Part shown: positions 7,474-15,446 of the stretch, in pieces
Numbering within the stretch: position 1 is the first letter of the stretch
Layout of the letters: each line of letters begins with the position of its first letter
The notes under the pieces: generated by a model
What the model saw: only the letters and a program-made list of their open reading frames with translations
Databases searched by the model: none
Told to the model about the DNA's origin: nothing
Source: JALYNX01 sp040902845
GTDB taxonomy: Bacteria; Actinomycetota; Acidimicrobiia; Spongiisociales; ZC4RG35
Direction of reading: 5' to 3'
Length of the DNA: 27,331 nucleotides
Assembly (NCBI GenBank): GCA_040902845.1
Contig: JBBDWM010000018.1
Location: 1 to 27,331 of the forward strand
Position numbers and translations under genes: made by a program

Positions 7474-9201
7474 ATGCGCTGGACCCAGGCCTTCATCCCA
7501 ACCCTTCGAGACGCCCCGGCTGACGCCGAGGCGATCAGTCACAAGCTCCTGGTCCGGGGCGGGTTCATCCGTCAGCTTGCAGCCGGCTCGTATTCGATCC
7601 TGCCGCTCGGGGTCAGGGTTCGGAACAAGGTGGCCGGGATCATCAGGGAGGAGATGAACCGAATCGGGGGCCAGGAGTTCCTTCTTCCAGCCCTTCATCC
7701 TGCCGAGATCTGGAAGACCAGCGGGCGCTGGACATCGATGGGTGACAACCTCTTCAGGCTCCAGGACCGAAAACAGGCCGATCACGCCCTGGGGATGACC
7801 CATGAAGAGGTGTTTGCGGGCATTGCCACCGAGCTTTTCTCATACCGGGAGCTTCCCCAGATCTGGTATCAGATCCAGACCAAGTTCCGCGACGAGCCCC
7901 GCCCCAAGTCCGGGTTGCTCAGGGTTCGTGAGTTCACGATGAAGGACTCGTACACCCTCGACATCGACCAACCAGGTCTCGACACCGGCTTCGACAAGCA
8001 CCGCGCTGCCTATTTCGCCATCTTCGGCCGGTGTGGGCTCGATGCGGTCGATGTCGAGGCCTCGTCGGGGGCCATGGGGGGCTCGGAATCGGTCGAGTTC
8101 ATGGTGCGAAGCGAGGCGGGTGAGGACTGGATCGTGACCTGCGCCAACTGCGGGTACCGGGCCAACGTCGAGCGAGCGGCCTCAGCCGTGGCCCCTATCG
8201 ACGATGGGGAGGGCGCCGATCTCGAGCGGTTCCCCACGCCCGGGTTGAGGACGATCAAGACCCTGGCCGCTGCCCACCCCGAGGTCGCCTCGCCGGACCG
8301 CCAGATCAAGACTCTGGTCTACATTCTCGACGGGGAGCCGGTTCTCGTCTTGCTTCGTGGCGATCACGAGCTTCAGGAGCAGAAGCTGATGGACGCCACC
8401 GGTGCCGTCGAGGTCCGTTCCGCCCAGGTCGAAGAGATCCGGGAATTGCTCGGCGCCGACCCCGGGAGTCTGGGGGCGGTGGGGGTCAAGGGGCCAACTG
8501 TGATCGCCGATCTCGCCCTCCAAGGTCGTAAAGGCATGGTCACGGGGGCAAACGAGGACGATTGGCATTACTCGGGTGTGGATGTGGGCCGCGATCTCGG
8601 CGTCGGAGTCTGGGCCGAGATGAGGGCCGTTAGCGCCGGGGAGCCGTGCCCGGTTTGTGGCAACTCGCTGGAGCGTTGGAAGGGGATCGAGGTCGGCCAC
8701 ATCTTCAAGCTGGGGACCAAGTACTCCGAGGCTTTCGGGGCCACCGTTCAGGACGAATCGGGGGAGAGCCGGCCGATCATCATGGGCTCGTACGGGATCG
8801 GTGTGGAGCGGGCGATGGCGGCGGTTGTCGAGTCGTCATATGACGACGGTGGGATCATCTGGCCGGTCTCGGTAGCGCCGTACGAGGTCGTAATCACCGT
8901 GGTTCGCCCCGATGACGGGCCTACCATGGACACCGCCAACGGGCTCTATCAGGAACTGGTCGAAGCCGGGATCGAGGTGCTTCTCGACGACCGCGACGAG
9001 CGCCCTGGTGTGAAATTCGCCGATTCGGAGCTGATCGGCATCCCTTATCGGGTGACCGTCGGCCCCCGTGGCGTCTCTGAAGGCGTGATGGAGCTCACGG
9101 CCCGGCGAGCAATGGCGAAATCGGACGTGCCGCTCGCAGACCTGGTGAGCACGGTCAAGGGCGCTGTCGAGTCCGAGCGCTTCGGCTCCCACGGTTCTTG
9201 A
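7474..9201 (+). CDS. proS: Prolyl-tRNA synthetase (bacterial type with editing domain)
   Basis: Class II synthetase that charges tRNA-Pro. Motif 2 lies at about residues 139-155 (FRDEPRPKSGLLRVREF) and motif 3 at 438-446 (GSYGIGVER). The insertion between them, about residues 225-405, corresponds to the INS editing domain that clears alanyl-tRNA-Pro. A C-terminal anticodon-binding domain covers roughly 470-570. Cys pairs occur at CANCGY and CPVCGN. At 575 residues it has the size of the E. coli-type enzyme. ATG 7474 is the natural start (MRWTQAFIPTLRD). Upstream lies the palindromic leader at 7410-7456; proB and proA, the proline synthesis genes, occur 7 kb further on. Confidence 0.96.
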   Translation: MRWTQAFIPTLRDAPADAEAISHKLLVRGGFIRQLAAGSYSILPLGVRVRNKVAGIIREEMNRIGGQEFLLPALHPAEIWKTSGRWTSMGDNLFRLQDRKQADHALGMTHEEVFAGIATELFSYRELPQIWYQIQTKFRDEPRPKSGLLRVREFTMKDSYTLDIDQPGLDTGFDKHRAAYFAIFGRCGLDAVDVEASSGAMGGSESVEFMVRSEAGEDWIVTCANCGYRANVERAASAVAPIDDGEGADLERFPTPGLRTIKTLAAAHPEVASPDRQIKTLVYILDGEPVLVLLRGDHELQEQKLMDATGAVEVRSAQVEEIRELLGADPGSLGAVGVKGPTVIADLALQGRKGMVTGANEDDWHYSGVDVGRDLGVGVWAEMRAVSAGEPCPVCGNSLERWKGIEVGHIFKLGTKYSEAFGATVQDESGESRPIIMGSYGIGVERAMAAVVESSYDDGGIIWPVSVAPYEVVITVVRPDDGPTMDTANGLYQELVEAGIEVLLDDRDERPGVKFADSELIGIPYRVTVGPRGVSEGVMELTARRAMAKSDVPLADLVSTVKGAVESERFGSHGS

Positions 9202-9207
9202 CTCCCG

Positions 9208-9213
9208 TATAAT
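9208..9213 (+). promoter_or_regulatory. Consensus -10 box for the rimP-nusA-infB operon
   Basis: A perfect TATAAT stands in otherwise GC-rich sequence 7 bases after the proS stop. Transcription would begin near 9219-9222, about 70 bases before rimP. No convincing -35 box is at 17 bases upstream; TTGACT at 9198-9203 is far too close. Assignment rests on the -10 match and on the structured leader that begins right at the expected start site. Confidence 0.5.
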
Positions 9214-9220
9214 CAGATCC

Positions 9221-9301
9221 GACAACAGGACGCTTTTTGGATCAGGTGGGCGCCTTTGGTACCCACCTGAATTGTTGTGGAGTGACATAGGTGACAACAG
9301 T
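9221..9301 (+). promoter_or_regulatory. Structured leader with two competing folds around the rimP ribosome binding site
   Basis: GACAACAG occurs twice, at 9221-9228 and 9293-9300. Between them lies ATTGTTGT (9271-9278). Pairing 9271-9278 with 9294-9301 (8 pairs, one G-U) places the GGAG site (9279-9282) and the GTG start (9291) in a hairpin loop. Pairing 9273-9278 with 9222-9227 instead encloses the perfect 9-bp hairpin 9242-9250/9262-9270 and frees the start. The two are mutually exclusive. In E. coli the homologous nusA-infB operon leader is feedback-controlled; whether this one is, is inference. Confidence 0.5.
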
Positions 9302-9761
9302 GGCTGACATCTGGCCGGTGGTGGAGACATATCTGACCGCCGAACATCTGGAGCTCGACGATGTCGAGTTGTCCGGCCGCGGGCCAGGGCGGGTGCTCAG
9401 GATCGTGGTCGATGGAAAGGATGTCGATGTGGAGCGCCTCGCCGAAGTGTCTAGGGGTGTCTCTCGTCTCCTGGACAACGCGACGGAGCTCAGCGATCCC
9501 TATCAACTCGAAGTCAGCTCACCGGGGCTGGAGAGAAAGCTTCGCCGTCCCAGCCACTACGTGAAGTCGCTCGGCCGCGAGGTCGTCGCCAAGGTCGCCT
9601 CCGAGGGCGGCAAGACCACAGTCAGGGGTGTTATCGCCGACGCCGGCCAGACCTCTTTCACGGTGCAGGGCGAAGGGGACAGTCAGGTTGTCAAATATGA
9701 AGACGTACTCACCGCGAACACCGTGTTCAGGTGGGAGAAGGCCCCCAAGCCGGGCCACTGA
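9291..9761 (+). CDS. rimP: Ribosome maturation factor RimP
   Basis: RimP binds immature 30S particles and helps S19 and central-pseudoknot assembly. The 156-residue protein has the family core YQLEVSSPGLERKLRRP (about residues 70-87) and the preceding LRIVVDGKDVDVERLAEVSR strand-helix. The C-terminal Sm-like domain ends near the stop. Length is typical. GTG 9291 has GGAG 8 bases upstream; GTG 9300 is a weaker choice. It is the first gene of the nusA operon, as in most bacteria, and nusA follows after 9 bases. Confidence 0.94.
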   Translation: MTTVADIWPVVETYLTAEHLELDDVELSGRGPGRVLRIVVDGKDVDVERLAEVSRGVSRLLDNATELSDPYQLEVSSPGLERKLRRPSHYVKSLGREVVAKVASEGGKTTVRGVIADAGQTSFTVQGEGDSQVVKYEDVLTANTVFRWEKAPKPGH

Positions 9762-9770
9762 AGGAGAATT

Positions 9771-10958
9771 ATGAAGCTCGACACGATGATGGAGGCGATC
9801 GAAGTCCTCGCCCGGGAGAGGGGCGTGGCGATCGACACCATCCTCGACGCCTTCGCCAACGCCCTGGTGGCCGCCTACAAACGGAGCCCCGGAGCGGCCG
9901 AAGAGGCACGGGTCACCATCGACCCCGACTCTGGCGAAGTGACCGTATATGCCCAGGAGTTGGACGAAGAGGGCAATGTGGTGGCCGAATGGGAGGACAC
10001 CCCGGAAGGGGAGGCCTTCGGGCGGATCGCGGCCCAATCCTTCAAGCAGGTGATGCAGCACAAGCTCCGTGAGGCGAAGCGAGAGCACGTCTACGAGATG
10101 TACGAGGGGCGCGAAGGCGACCTGGTCACCGGGCTCGTGCAACAGGTCGACTATCGGTCCGTCATCCTCGACCTCGGGGATGCCGAGGCGATACTCCCCG
10201 GCTCGGAACGGATCCCATTCGAGCGTCTGGAGCGGGGCAATCGGGTCAAGGCCCTGATTCTCGAGGTCCGCAACGAGCCCAAAGGGGCACAGATCGTGGT
10301 TTCCAGGAGCCATCCCGACCTGGTGCGCCGTCTCCTCGAGCTCGAGGTGCCGGAGTTGACCGATGGCACGGTGGAGATCGTCAATATCGCCCGTGAGCCC
10401 GGGCACCGCACCAAGATCGCTGTTGTCTCTCATGACTCCAATGTCGACCCCAAGGGAGCCTGCGTGGGCGCTCGCGGCTCACGGGTGCGCCAGGTTGTCA
10501 ACGAGTTGAGAGGCGAGAAGGTGGACGTCGTCCAATGGCGTGACGACATCGGCCAGTTCATCGCCGAGGCGTTGGGACCGGCCAAGGTCAAAGAGGTCCA
10601 CATCAACGAGGCCGACAAGACGGCGGACGTGATTGTTTCCGAGCACCAGCTCTCCCTCGCCATCGGCAAAGAGGGTCAGAATGCCCGGCTGGCAGCCCGT
10701 CTTTCGGGATACAAGGTCGATATTCGCTCGGACAACGAGGGTGTCGAGCCAGAGCCTGAGCCTGAGCCGGTCGTCGAAGAGGCGGTTGAGGTTGAGGTGG
10801 AAACGACCGAGGATGTTTCTGTTGAGGCAGCCGAGGAAATCGTGGCCGAACCAACCGACGACGAGGGCGCGGTTATCGAGACCGACAACGAGGTCGCGGC
10901 CGAACCAACCGACGACGAGGACGCGGTTATCGAGACCGACGACGACGAGAGCGAATGA
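9771..10958 (+). CDS. nusA: Transcription termination/antitermination factor NusA
   Basis: NusA binds RNA polymerase and nascent RNA to set pausing, termination and antitermination. Domain order is an N-terminal RNAP-binding domain (about 1-105), S1 (113-180), KH1 (to about 275, with GARGSRV at 233-239) and KH2 (276-322, with AIGKEGQNARLA at 297-308). A strongly acidic tail (323-395) replaces the AR repeats of E. coli and includes an 18-residue tandem duplication. ATG 9771 follows AAGGAG. The gene normally found between nusA and infB, ylxR, is missing; only 13 bases separate the nusA stop from infB. Confidence 0.96.
   Translation: MKLDTMMEAIEVLARERGVAIDTILDAFANALVAAYKRSPGAAEEARVTIDPDSGEVTVYAQELDEEGNVVAEWEDTPEGEAFGRIAAQSFKQVMQHKLREAKREHVYEMYEGREGDLVTGLVQQVDYRSVILDLGDAEAILPGSERIPFERLERGNRVKALILEVRNEPKGAQIVVSRSHPDLVRRLLELEVPELTDGTVEIVNIAREPGHRTKIAVVSHDSNVDPKGACVGARGSRVRQVVNELRGEKVDVVQWRDDIGQFIAEALGPAKVKEVHINEADKTADVIVSEHQLSLAIGKEGQNARLAARLSGYKVDIRSDNEGVEPEPEPEPVVEEAVEVEVETTEDVSVEAAEEIVAEPTDDEGAVIETDNEVAAEPTDDEDAVIETDDDESE
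10844..10945 (+). repeat. 54-bp tandem duplication in the nusA 3' end
   Basis: GGCCGAACCAACCGACGACG begins at both 10844 and 10898, so the period is 54 bases. The second copy is nearly full length, with only a few substitutions (for example GGGCGC versus GGACGC). At protein level the unit is AEPTDDEGAVIETDNEVA followed by AEPTDDEDAVIETDDDE. High DNA identity suggests a recent in-frame duplication in a disordered acidic tail. Copy number may vary between strains. Confidence 0.85.
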
Positions 10959-10971
10959 AAAGGGCTGAGAC

Positions 10972-12957
10972 GTGAGGGTTTATGAATTAGCCCGGGATCT
11001 GGGTGTTGACTCGAAAGTGATTCTCGAGCATGCCCAGGCTCTTGGACTCGATGTGAAGACGGCGTCGTCGGGTTTGGGCGACGAGGCGGCGGAGCTCCTT
11101 CGACTCGCCGTTGCCGGCGACGAGCCACCCCAGACGACTGAGATCGAATCCGCTGACCTGGAGGGCGATCTAGCGGCGGAGGAAGCCGAGGCCGACACTC
11201 AGGTGGGGCTGGCGTCCCTCAAAGAGGGGTCATCGGTCACGGAGTTTGCCGAGGCCCTCGGTGTGCCCTCCAGCGAGATCGTCAAGATCCTCCTGCTGCG
11301 CGGCATGCCCGTTGGCGCCGGCCAGCCGATGCCGGAGAGCCTCATGGAGGAGATCGCCGAGTCCTACGGGTTCATTGTCGACGTCGAAGCCCCCCCGGCC
11401 GCCCCCGCCATCTCGGATCGCCCTGAGCACCACGATAAGGCCGCCGATTTGAAGCCGAGGCCAGCTGTGGTGACGGTGATGGGCCACGTCGACCACGGAA
11501 AGACGACGCTTCTCGACCGTATCCGCAAGACGAGCGTTGTCGAAGGGGAATTGGGCGGAATCACCCAGCACATCGGGGCTTACCAGGTAGAGGTGCACGG
11601 GCACCCGGTCACATTCATCGACACACCGGGTCATGAGGCGTTCACTGCCCTCCGGGCCCGCGGCGCCAACATCACAGACATCGTGGTGCTGGTGGTCGCC
11701 GCCAACGACGGGGTGATGCCCCAGACGGTGGAAGCCATTTCTCATGCCAGGGCAGCCGGGGTCAAGATCGTTGTCGCCGTCAACAAGATCGACGTGCCAG
11801 GGGCAGACCCGACACGGGTCAGGACCGAACTGACCGAGCACAACATCATCACCGAGGAACTGGGTGGTGACGTACCGAGCGTCGAGGTGTCTGCCCTCAA
11901 CGGCGACGGTGTCGAAGACCTACTCGAGGTGGTCGACCTCATCGCCCAACTCGATGAATACAAGGCGAACCCCGACGCCCCCGCCTCAGGTGTCGTCGTC
12001 GAAGCCCGATTTGAGACGGGGAAGGGTGCGGTAGCCACCGTCATCATCCAGCGCGGCACCCTCAACAAGGGCGACTCCTTCGTGGCCGGCGCCGTTGCCG
12101 GGCGAGCCCGTGGTCTGATGGACGAGAACGGGAACCCGGTGTTGTCCGCTGGGCCCTCCGACCCCGTGCAGATCATGGGCTGGGACGACGTCCCTGTGGC
12201 CGGCGACTACTTCGAGGCAGTGGAGTCGGATCGTGAGGCTCGGCGTCTCGCCACAGAGCGCGAGCAAGAGCTGAAGACAGCGAATCAGGCAGTCCCATCT
12301 GCTCGTGACCGGCTGCAGAGCCTGCTCGATCAGCTCCGCACCGACGAGGCCCACCTCAATCTCATCGTCAAGGCCGACGCCCAAGGCTCACTCGAGGCGC
12401 TGCGCGAGTCCATCACCAAGATCGAACGCGAGGGCGGCAGGATCCAGATTGTTCATGGCGCAGTGGGTGGCATCAACGAGAACGACGTCACCCTCGCCGA
12501 GGTAACCGAATCGGTGATCGTCGGCTTCAACGTGCGTCCTGAGCCAAAGGCCCGCAAGGCGGCCGAGCAAGCCGGGATCGAGATTCGCACCTACGGGATC
12601 ATCTACGAGATGTTGGACGACGTCGAACTGCTGCTGGTGGGCCAATTGGCACCGGTGGAGCACGAGCAGGTCCTCGGGACCGCCGAGGTTCGGGCAATCT
12701 TCAAGGTTCCCCGTGCGGGAACCGTCGCCGGGTGCTACGTGGTGGAAGGTGTGATCCAGCGTGGCGCCAGGGCGAGGCTGCTCCGTGACGGGATCATCAT
12801 TCACGACGGCGTCCTCTCCTCGCTCAAGCGCTTCAAGGACGATGTTCGAGAGGTGGCGGCCGGCTTCGAATGCGGTACGAGCTTCGAGAACTTCAACGAC
12901 GTCAAGGAGGGGGACAGCATCGAGGCCTATCTGATCCGCGAGGTCGCTCGAACCTGA
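10972..12957 (+). CDS. infB: Translation initiation factor IF-2
   Basis: GTPase that brings fMet-tRNA to the 30S subunit and promotes subunit joining. Two IF2-N type modules are visible (about residues 1-50 and 80-138). The G domain has GHVDHGKT (171-178), DTPGH (217-221) and NKID (271-274), followed by the beta-barrel and C2 domains. At 661 residues it lacks the long Pro/Ala/Gly-rich linker of many actinobacterial IF2 proteins, which often exceed 900 residues. The start is GTG 10972 (MRVYELARDLGVDSK), with AAAAGGG upstream. The stop TGA shares its A with the ATG of ylxP. Confidence 0.96.
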   Translation: MRVYELARDLGVDSKVILEHAQALGLDVKTASSGLGDEAAELLRLAVAGDEPPQTTEIESADLEGDLAAEEAEADTQVGLASLKEGSSVTEFAEALGVPSSEIVKILLLRGMPVGAGQPMPESLMEEIAESYGFIVDVEAPPAAPAISDRPEHHDKAADLKPRPAVVTVMGHVDHGKTTLLDRIRKTSVVEGELGGITQHIGAYQVEVHGHPVTFIDTPGHEAFTALRARGANITDIVVLVVAANDGVMPQTVEAISHARAAGVKIVVAVNKIDVPGADPTRVRTELTEHNIITEELGGDVPSVEVSALNGDGVEDLLEVVDLIAQLDEYKANPDAPASGVVVEARFETGKGAVATVIIQRGTLNKGDSFVAGAVAGRARGLMDENGNPVLSAGPSDPVQIMGWDDVPVAGDYFEAVESDREARRLATEREQELKTANQAVPSARDRLQSLLDQLRTDEAHLNLIVKADAQGSLEALRESITKIEREGGRIQIVHGAVGGINENDVTLAEVTESVIVGFNVRPEPKARKAAEQAGIEIRTYGIIYEMLDDVELLLVGQLAPVEHEQVLGTAEVRAIFKVPRAGTVAGCYVVEGVIQRGARARLLRDGIIIHDGVLSSLKRFKDDVREVAAGFECGTSFENFNDVKEGDSIEAYLIREVART

Positions 12958-13250
12958 TGCGCGCCGCGGCCCTCAGGGTCGAACTGCATCTGCCCAGCCC
13001 CCAATCGCTCAAAGCAAAACGAGCGATTCTACGTCCCGTAATCGAAGGCATCAAACGGCTGGGTTCGTTCAGTGTGGCCGAAGTCGACCATCACGATCAA
13101 TGGCAGAGGGCTGCTCTGGGGGTGGCGATAGCGGCCCGGGACGGCGAGGGTCTCGCAATGCAGATCGCGAAGCTTCGTCGCTACCTTGACACCCGACTGG
13201 AGGTCGAGGTGCTCGACATCCACATCAGCGAGTTGGAGGATCCGGTATGA
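12957..13250 (+). CDS. ylxP: DUF503 family protein (YlxP-like)
   Basis: Small 97-residue protein of the DUF503/YlxP family, often found between infB and rbfA. Its exact role is unknown, but context suggests ribosome assembly or translation. The family pattern LRVELHLPSPQSLKAKR at the N-terminus, followed by the FSVAEVDHHDQWQRAALGVA segment, is clear. ATG 12957 overlaps the infB stop (TGATG) and the 3' end overlaps rbfA (ATGA). A longer in-frame opening back to 12870 lies inside infB and is rejected as start. Confidence 0.88.
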   Translation: MRAAALRVELHLPSPQSLKAKRAILRPVIEGIKRLGSFSVAEVDHHDQWQRAALGVAIAARDGEGLAMQIAKLRRYLDTRLEVEVLDIHISELEDPV

Positions 13251-13606
13251 GGGAGGCCAGCCCACGAATGCTCAAGGTCAACTCCACTCTCCGGGAGGTT
13301 CTCGCCGAGGAAGTGGAGAGGATGAGCGACGATCGTCTCGAAATGGTGTCGATAACCGCCGTTGATACCAGCCCCAATCTGCGATCGGCCGTCGTGTATG
13401 TCGATGTCCTCGGCGCCGACGCCCAGGAAGCAGCGTTGATCGCATTGGGTAAGGCCTCCCTCCGCCTGCAAAAGGCGATCGGTCGCCAGGTTCGGATGAA
13501 GTACACGCCAACTCTCGAATTCGAGATCGACCCCGGGGTGCTCGGTGGGAACCGTATCGAGACCATCCTCAGGTCACTTCGTGAAGAGGAGAGCGAGGAC
13601 GAATGA
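13247..13606 (+). CDS. rbfA: Ribosome-binding factor A
   Basis: RbfA is a KH-fold protein that binds late 30S precursors near the 5' helix of 16S rRNA. The 119-residue protein has the typical N-terminus with LKVNSTLREVLAEEVERM, the LRSAVVYVDVLG strand and the C-terminal TPTLEFEIDPGVLGGNRIE region. Length is normal. ATG 13247 overlaps the ylxP stop by ATGA; its own stop overlaps nrnA in the same way, giving strict translational coupling. Confidence 0.94.
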   Translation: MREASPRMLKVNSTLREVLAEEVERMSDDRLEMVSITAVDTSPNLRSAVVYVDVLGADAQEAALIALGKASLRLQKAIGRQVRMKYTPTLEFEIDPGVLGGNRIETILRSLREEESEDE

Positions 13607-14574
13607 TCGACCAGGCGATCCTGAAGTCGGCAGCCGACGCGATCCGATCCGCCGAGTCACTGGCGCTCGCCTGTCATATCGGGCCCGACGGCGACGCCCT
13701 GGGCTCGATGCTTGGTCTGGGGATCGCCGCCGAGAACGCGGGCAAGAAGGTGGTCGCCAGTTTCGGGACGCCGTTCGTGGTGCCCGCCAGTCTCGCCTTC
13801 CTTCCGACAGCCCTTCTGGTCCCGCCCCAGGACTTCCCTGCCGAGCCGTCCACCATGATCGTCTTCGATGCCGGTTCGCAAGATCGTCTGGGTGAATTGG
13901 GCCACAATGCATCCAGGGCCGGGACGACGATCGTCATCGACCACCACGTCACCAACCAAGGATTCGGCGACATCGCTGTGGTGGACGGCAAGGCGGCGGC
14001 AAGCGGGGAGTTGGTCGCCTACCTGCTCCGAGTCCTCGGATGGCCTTTGACGCCGGAGATCGCCACCTGTCTTCACACCGCTCTGGTGACCGACACCGGC
14101 CGATTCCAGTACGCCAACACCCGGCCCTCGACCTTGATGCTGGCCGCTGGGCTGGTAGCGGCCGGCGCCAACCCTCCCGAGATCAGCCGCCACATCTACG
14201 AGGAGGCGCCCTTCGGATACCTGAAAGCGGCCGGGGCAGCGCTGAGTCGCGCCGAGCTCGACGAAGAGAAGAGCCTGGTCACGGCGGTGATCACCCAGGC
14301 CGACCTCAACGAAGTCGGGATCGACTGGGGAGACATCGACAATCTGATCAACACCGTCCGGCTGGCGGTCGAAGCGGATGTGGCGGTTCTCGCCAAGGTT
14401 CACGCCGATGGCAAGGTCAAGCTGAGCCTGCGATCGAGAGGGGCAACCGACGTCGGCTCGCTGGCTGCCGAGATGGGCGGAGGCGGTCACCGGCTCGCGG
14501 CAGGTCTCACCTATGTCGGAGAGGTCAAGGACGCACTGGACGAAGTTCGGAAGCGCATCGAGGACTATCGGTGA
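13603..14574 (+). CDS. nrnA: Bifunctional oligoribonuclease / pAp phosphatase (DHH family)
   Basis: NrnA degrades short RNA oligomers and in many bacteria also dephosphorylates pAp. Metal-binding residues are visible as H25, D29 and D31 (HIGPDGDALG), D89 (VFDAG), the DHH motif D113-H114-H115 and D164 (VTDTGRF). The DHHA1 domain near the C-terminus has GGGGHRLAAG. At 323 residues it has normal size. It stands between rbfA and truB, the usual place in Gram-positive bacteria. It overlaps rbfA (ATGA) and truB (GTGA). Which of the two activities dominates cannot be told from sequence. Confidence 0.92.
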   Translation: MIDQAILKSAADAIRSAESLALACHIGPDGDALGSMLGLGIAAENAGKKVVASFGTPFVVPASLAFLPTALLVPPQDFPAEPSTMIVFDAGSQDRLGELGHNASRAGTTIVIDHHVTNQGFGDIAVVDGKAAASGELVAYLLRVLGWPLTPEIATCLHTALVTDTGRFQYANTRPSTLMLAAGLVAAGANPPEISRHIYEEAPFGYLKAAGAALSRAELDEEKSLVTAVITQADLNEVGIDWGDIDNLINTVRLAVEADVAVLAKVHADGKVKLSLRSRGATDVGSLAAEMGGGGHRLAAGLTYVGEVKDALDEVRKRIEDYR

Positions 14575-15446
14575 CCAAGGGCTTCCTCGTCGTCGACAAG
14601 CCCGGCGGCATAACGTCGAATGCCGTGGTCGGCCGGGTGCGCCGGGCCACCGGCATCAAGAAGGTGGGCCATGCCGGGACGCTCGACCCTCTCGCCACCG
14701 GGGCGATGGTGCTGGCGGTGGGCCCGGTCACCAGACTGATCCGCTTCATTCAGGAGCAACCAAAGGAATATCTCGCGACTGCCCAATTCGGGGTGGCCAC
14801 CGACACCCTTGATGCCGACGGGGCGGTGTTGGAACGCGAGCCCATGGAGTTCACAGAAACGGAATTGAGGGCCGTCTCCAAGAGGTTTGTGGGCACGATC
14901 CACCAGGTCCCCCCGATGGTCTCCGCCCTCAAGCACCAAGGGCGCCGTCTCTACGAGCTGGCGCGCCGGGGAGAGGTAGTCGAGCGTGAGGCCCGTCCGG
15001 TGGAGGTGTTCGAGCTGGAGATCCTCTCGGTCGGCCCCGGTCCCTACCCGGAAGTCGACTTCAGGGTGGTCTGTGGCAAGGGGACCTACGTGCGGTCACT
15101 GGCTGCCGACATGGCACTTGCGCTCGGAGGCTCGGCGCATCTGACCGCGCTCCGGCGGACCCGCATCGGTTCACTGGAGGTCGACCTCTACGGGGTTTCC
15201 CTGGACGATCTAAACCGATGGGAGGAGTGCTTGCTCAGCCCCTCCCAAGCCCTCGTTGATCTGCCCGCCGTCACCGTGGGGCCAGAAACCGCCGAGGGGG
15301 TCAGTCACGGCGTGCGCTTCGTCGGTGGCGAGATAGTCGACGCCCCCGACGGGGCGGTTCGGGTTCTCGATGACGCTGGGGAGTTGCTCGCCATCTACCG
15401 GCGCATTGGGGAACAGGCCATCCCCGAGGTGGTCCTAGCTTCATGA
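14571..15446 (+). CDS. truB: tRNA pseudouridine(55) synthase
   Basis: TruB makes pseudouridine 55 in the T-loop of tRNAs. Catalytic D39 lies in GHAGTLDPLATG (33-44). Other family motifs are the start FLVVDKPGGITS, the KEYLATAQFGVATDTLDADG segment and CGKGTYVRSLAADM. A small C-terminal PUA-like part follows. The true start is GTG 14571, overlapping the nrnA stop; the same frame is open back to 14040 but lies inside nrnA. Length 291 residues is normal. Confidence 0.95.
   Translation: MTKGFLVVDKPGGITSNAVVGRVRRATGIKKVGHAGTLDPLATGAMVLAVGPVTRLIRFIQEQPKEYLATAQFGVATDTLDADGAVLEREPMEFTETELRAVSKRFVGTIHQVPPMVSALKHQGRRLYELARRGEVVEREARPVEVFELEILSVGPGPYPEVDFRVVCGKGTYVRSLAADMALALGGSAHLTALRRTRIGSLEVDLYGVSLDDLNRWEECLLSPSQALVDLPAVTVGPETAEGVSHGVRFVGGEIVDAPDGAVRVLDDAGELLAIYRRIGEQAIPEVVLAS

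Noticed and set aside
9198..9203. TTGACT as -35 of the rimP promoter
   Set aside because: Only 4 bases separate it from TATAAT, and it overlaps the end of proS.
14040..14570. N-terminal extension of truB
   Set aside because: The frame is open but lies wholly inside nrnA, and TruB homologues begin at the GTG at 14571.
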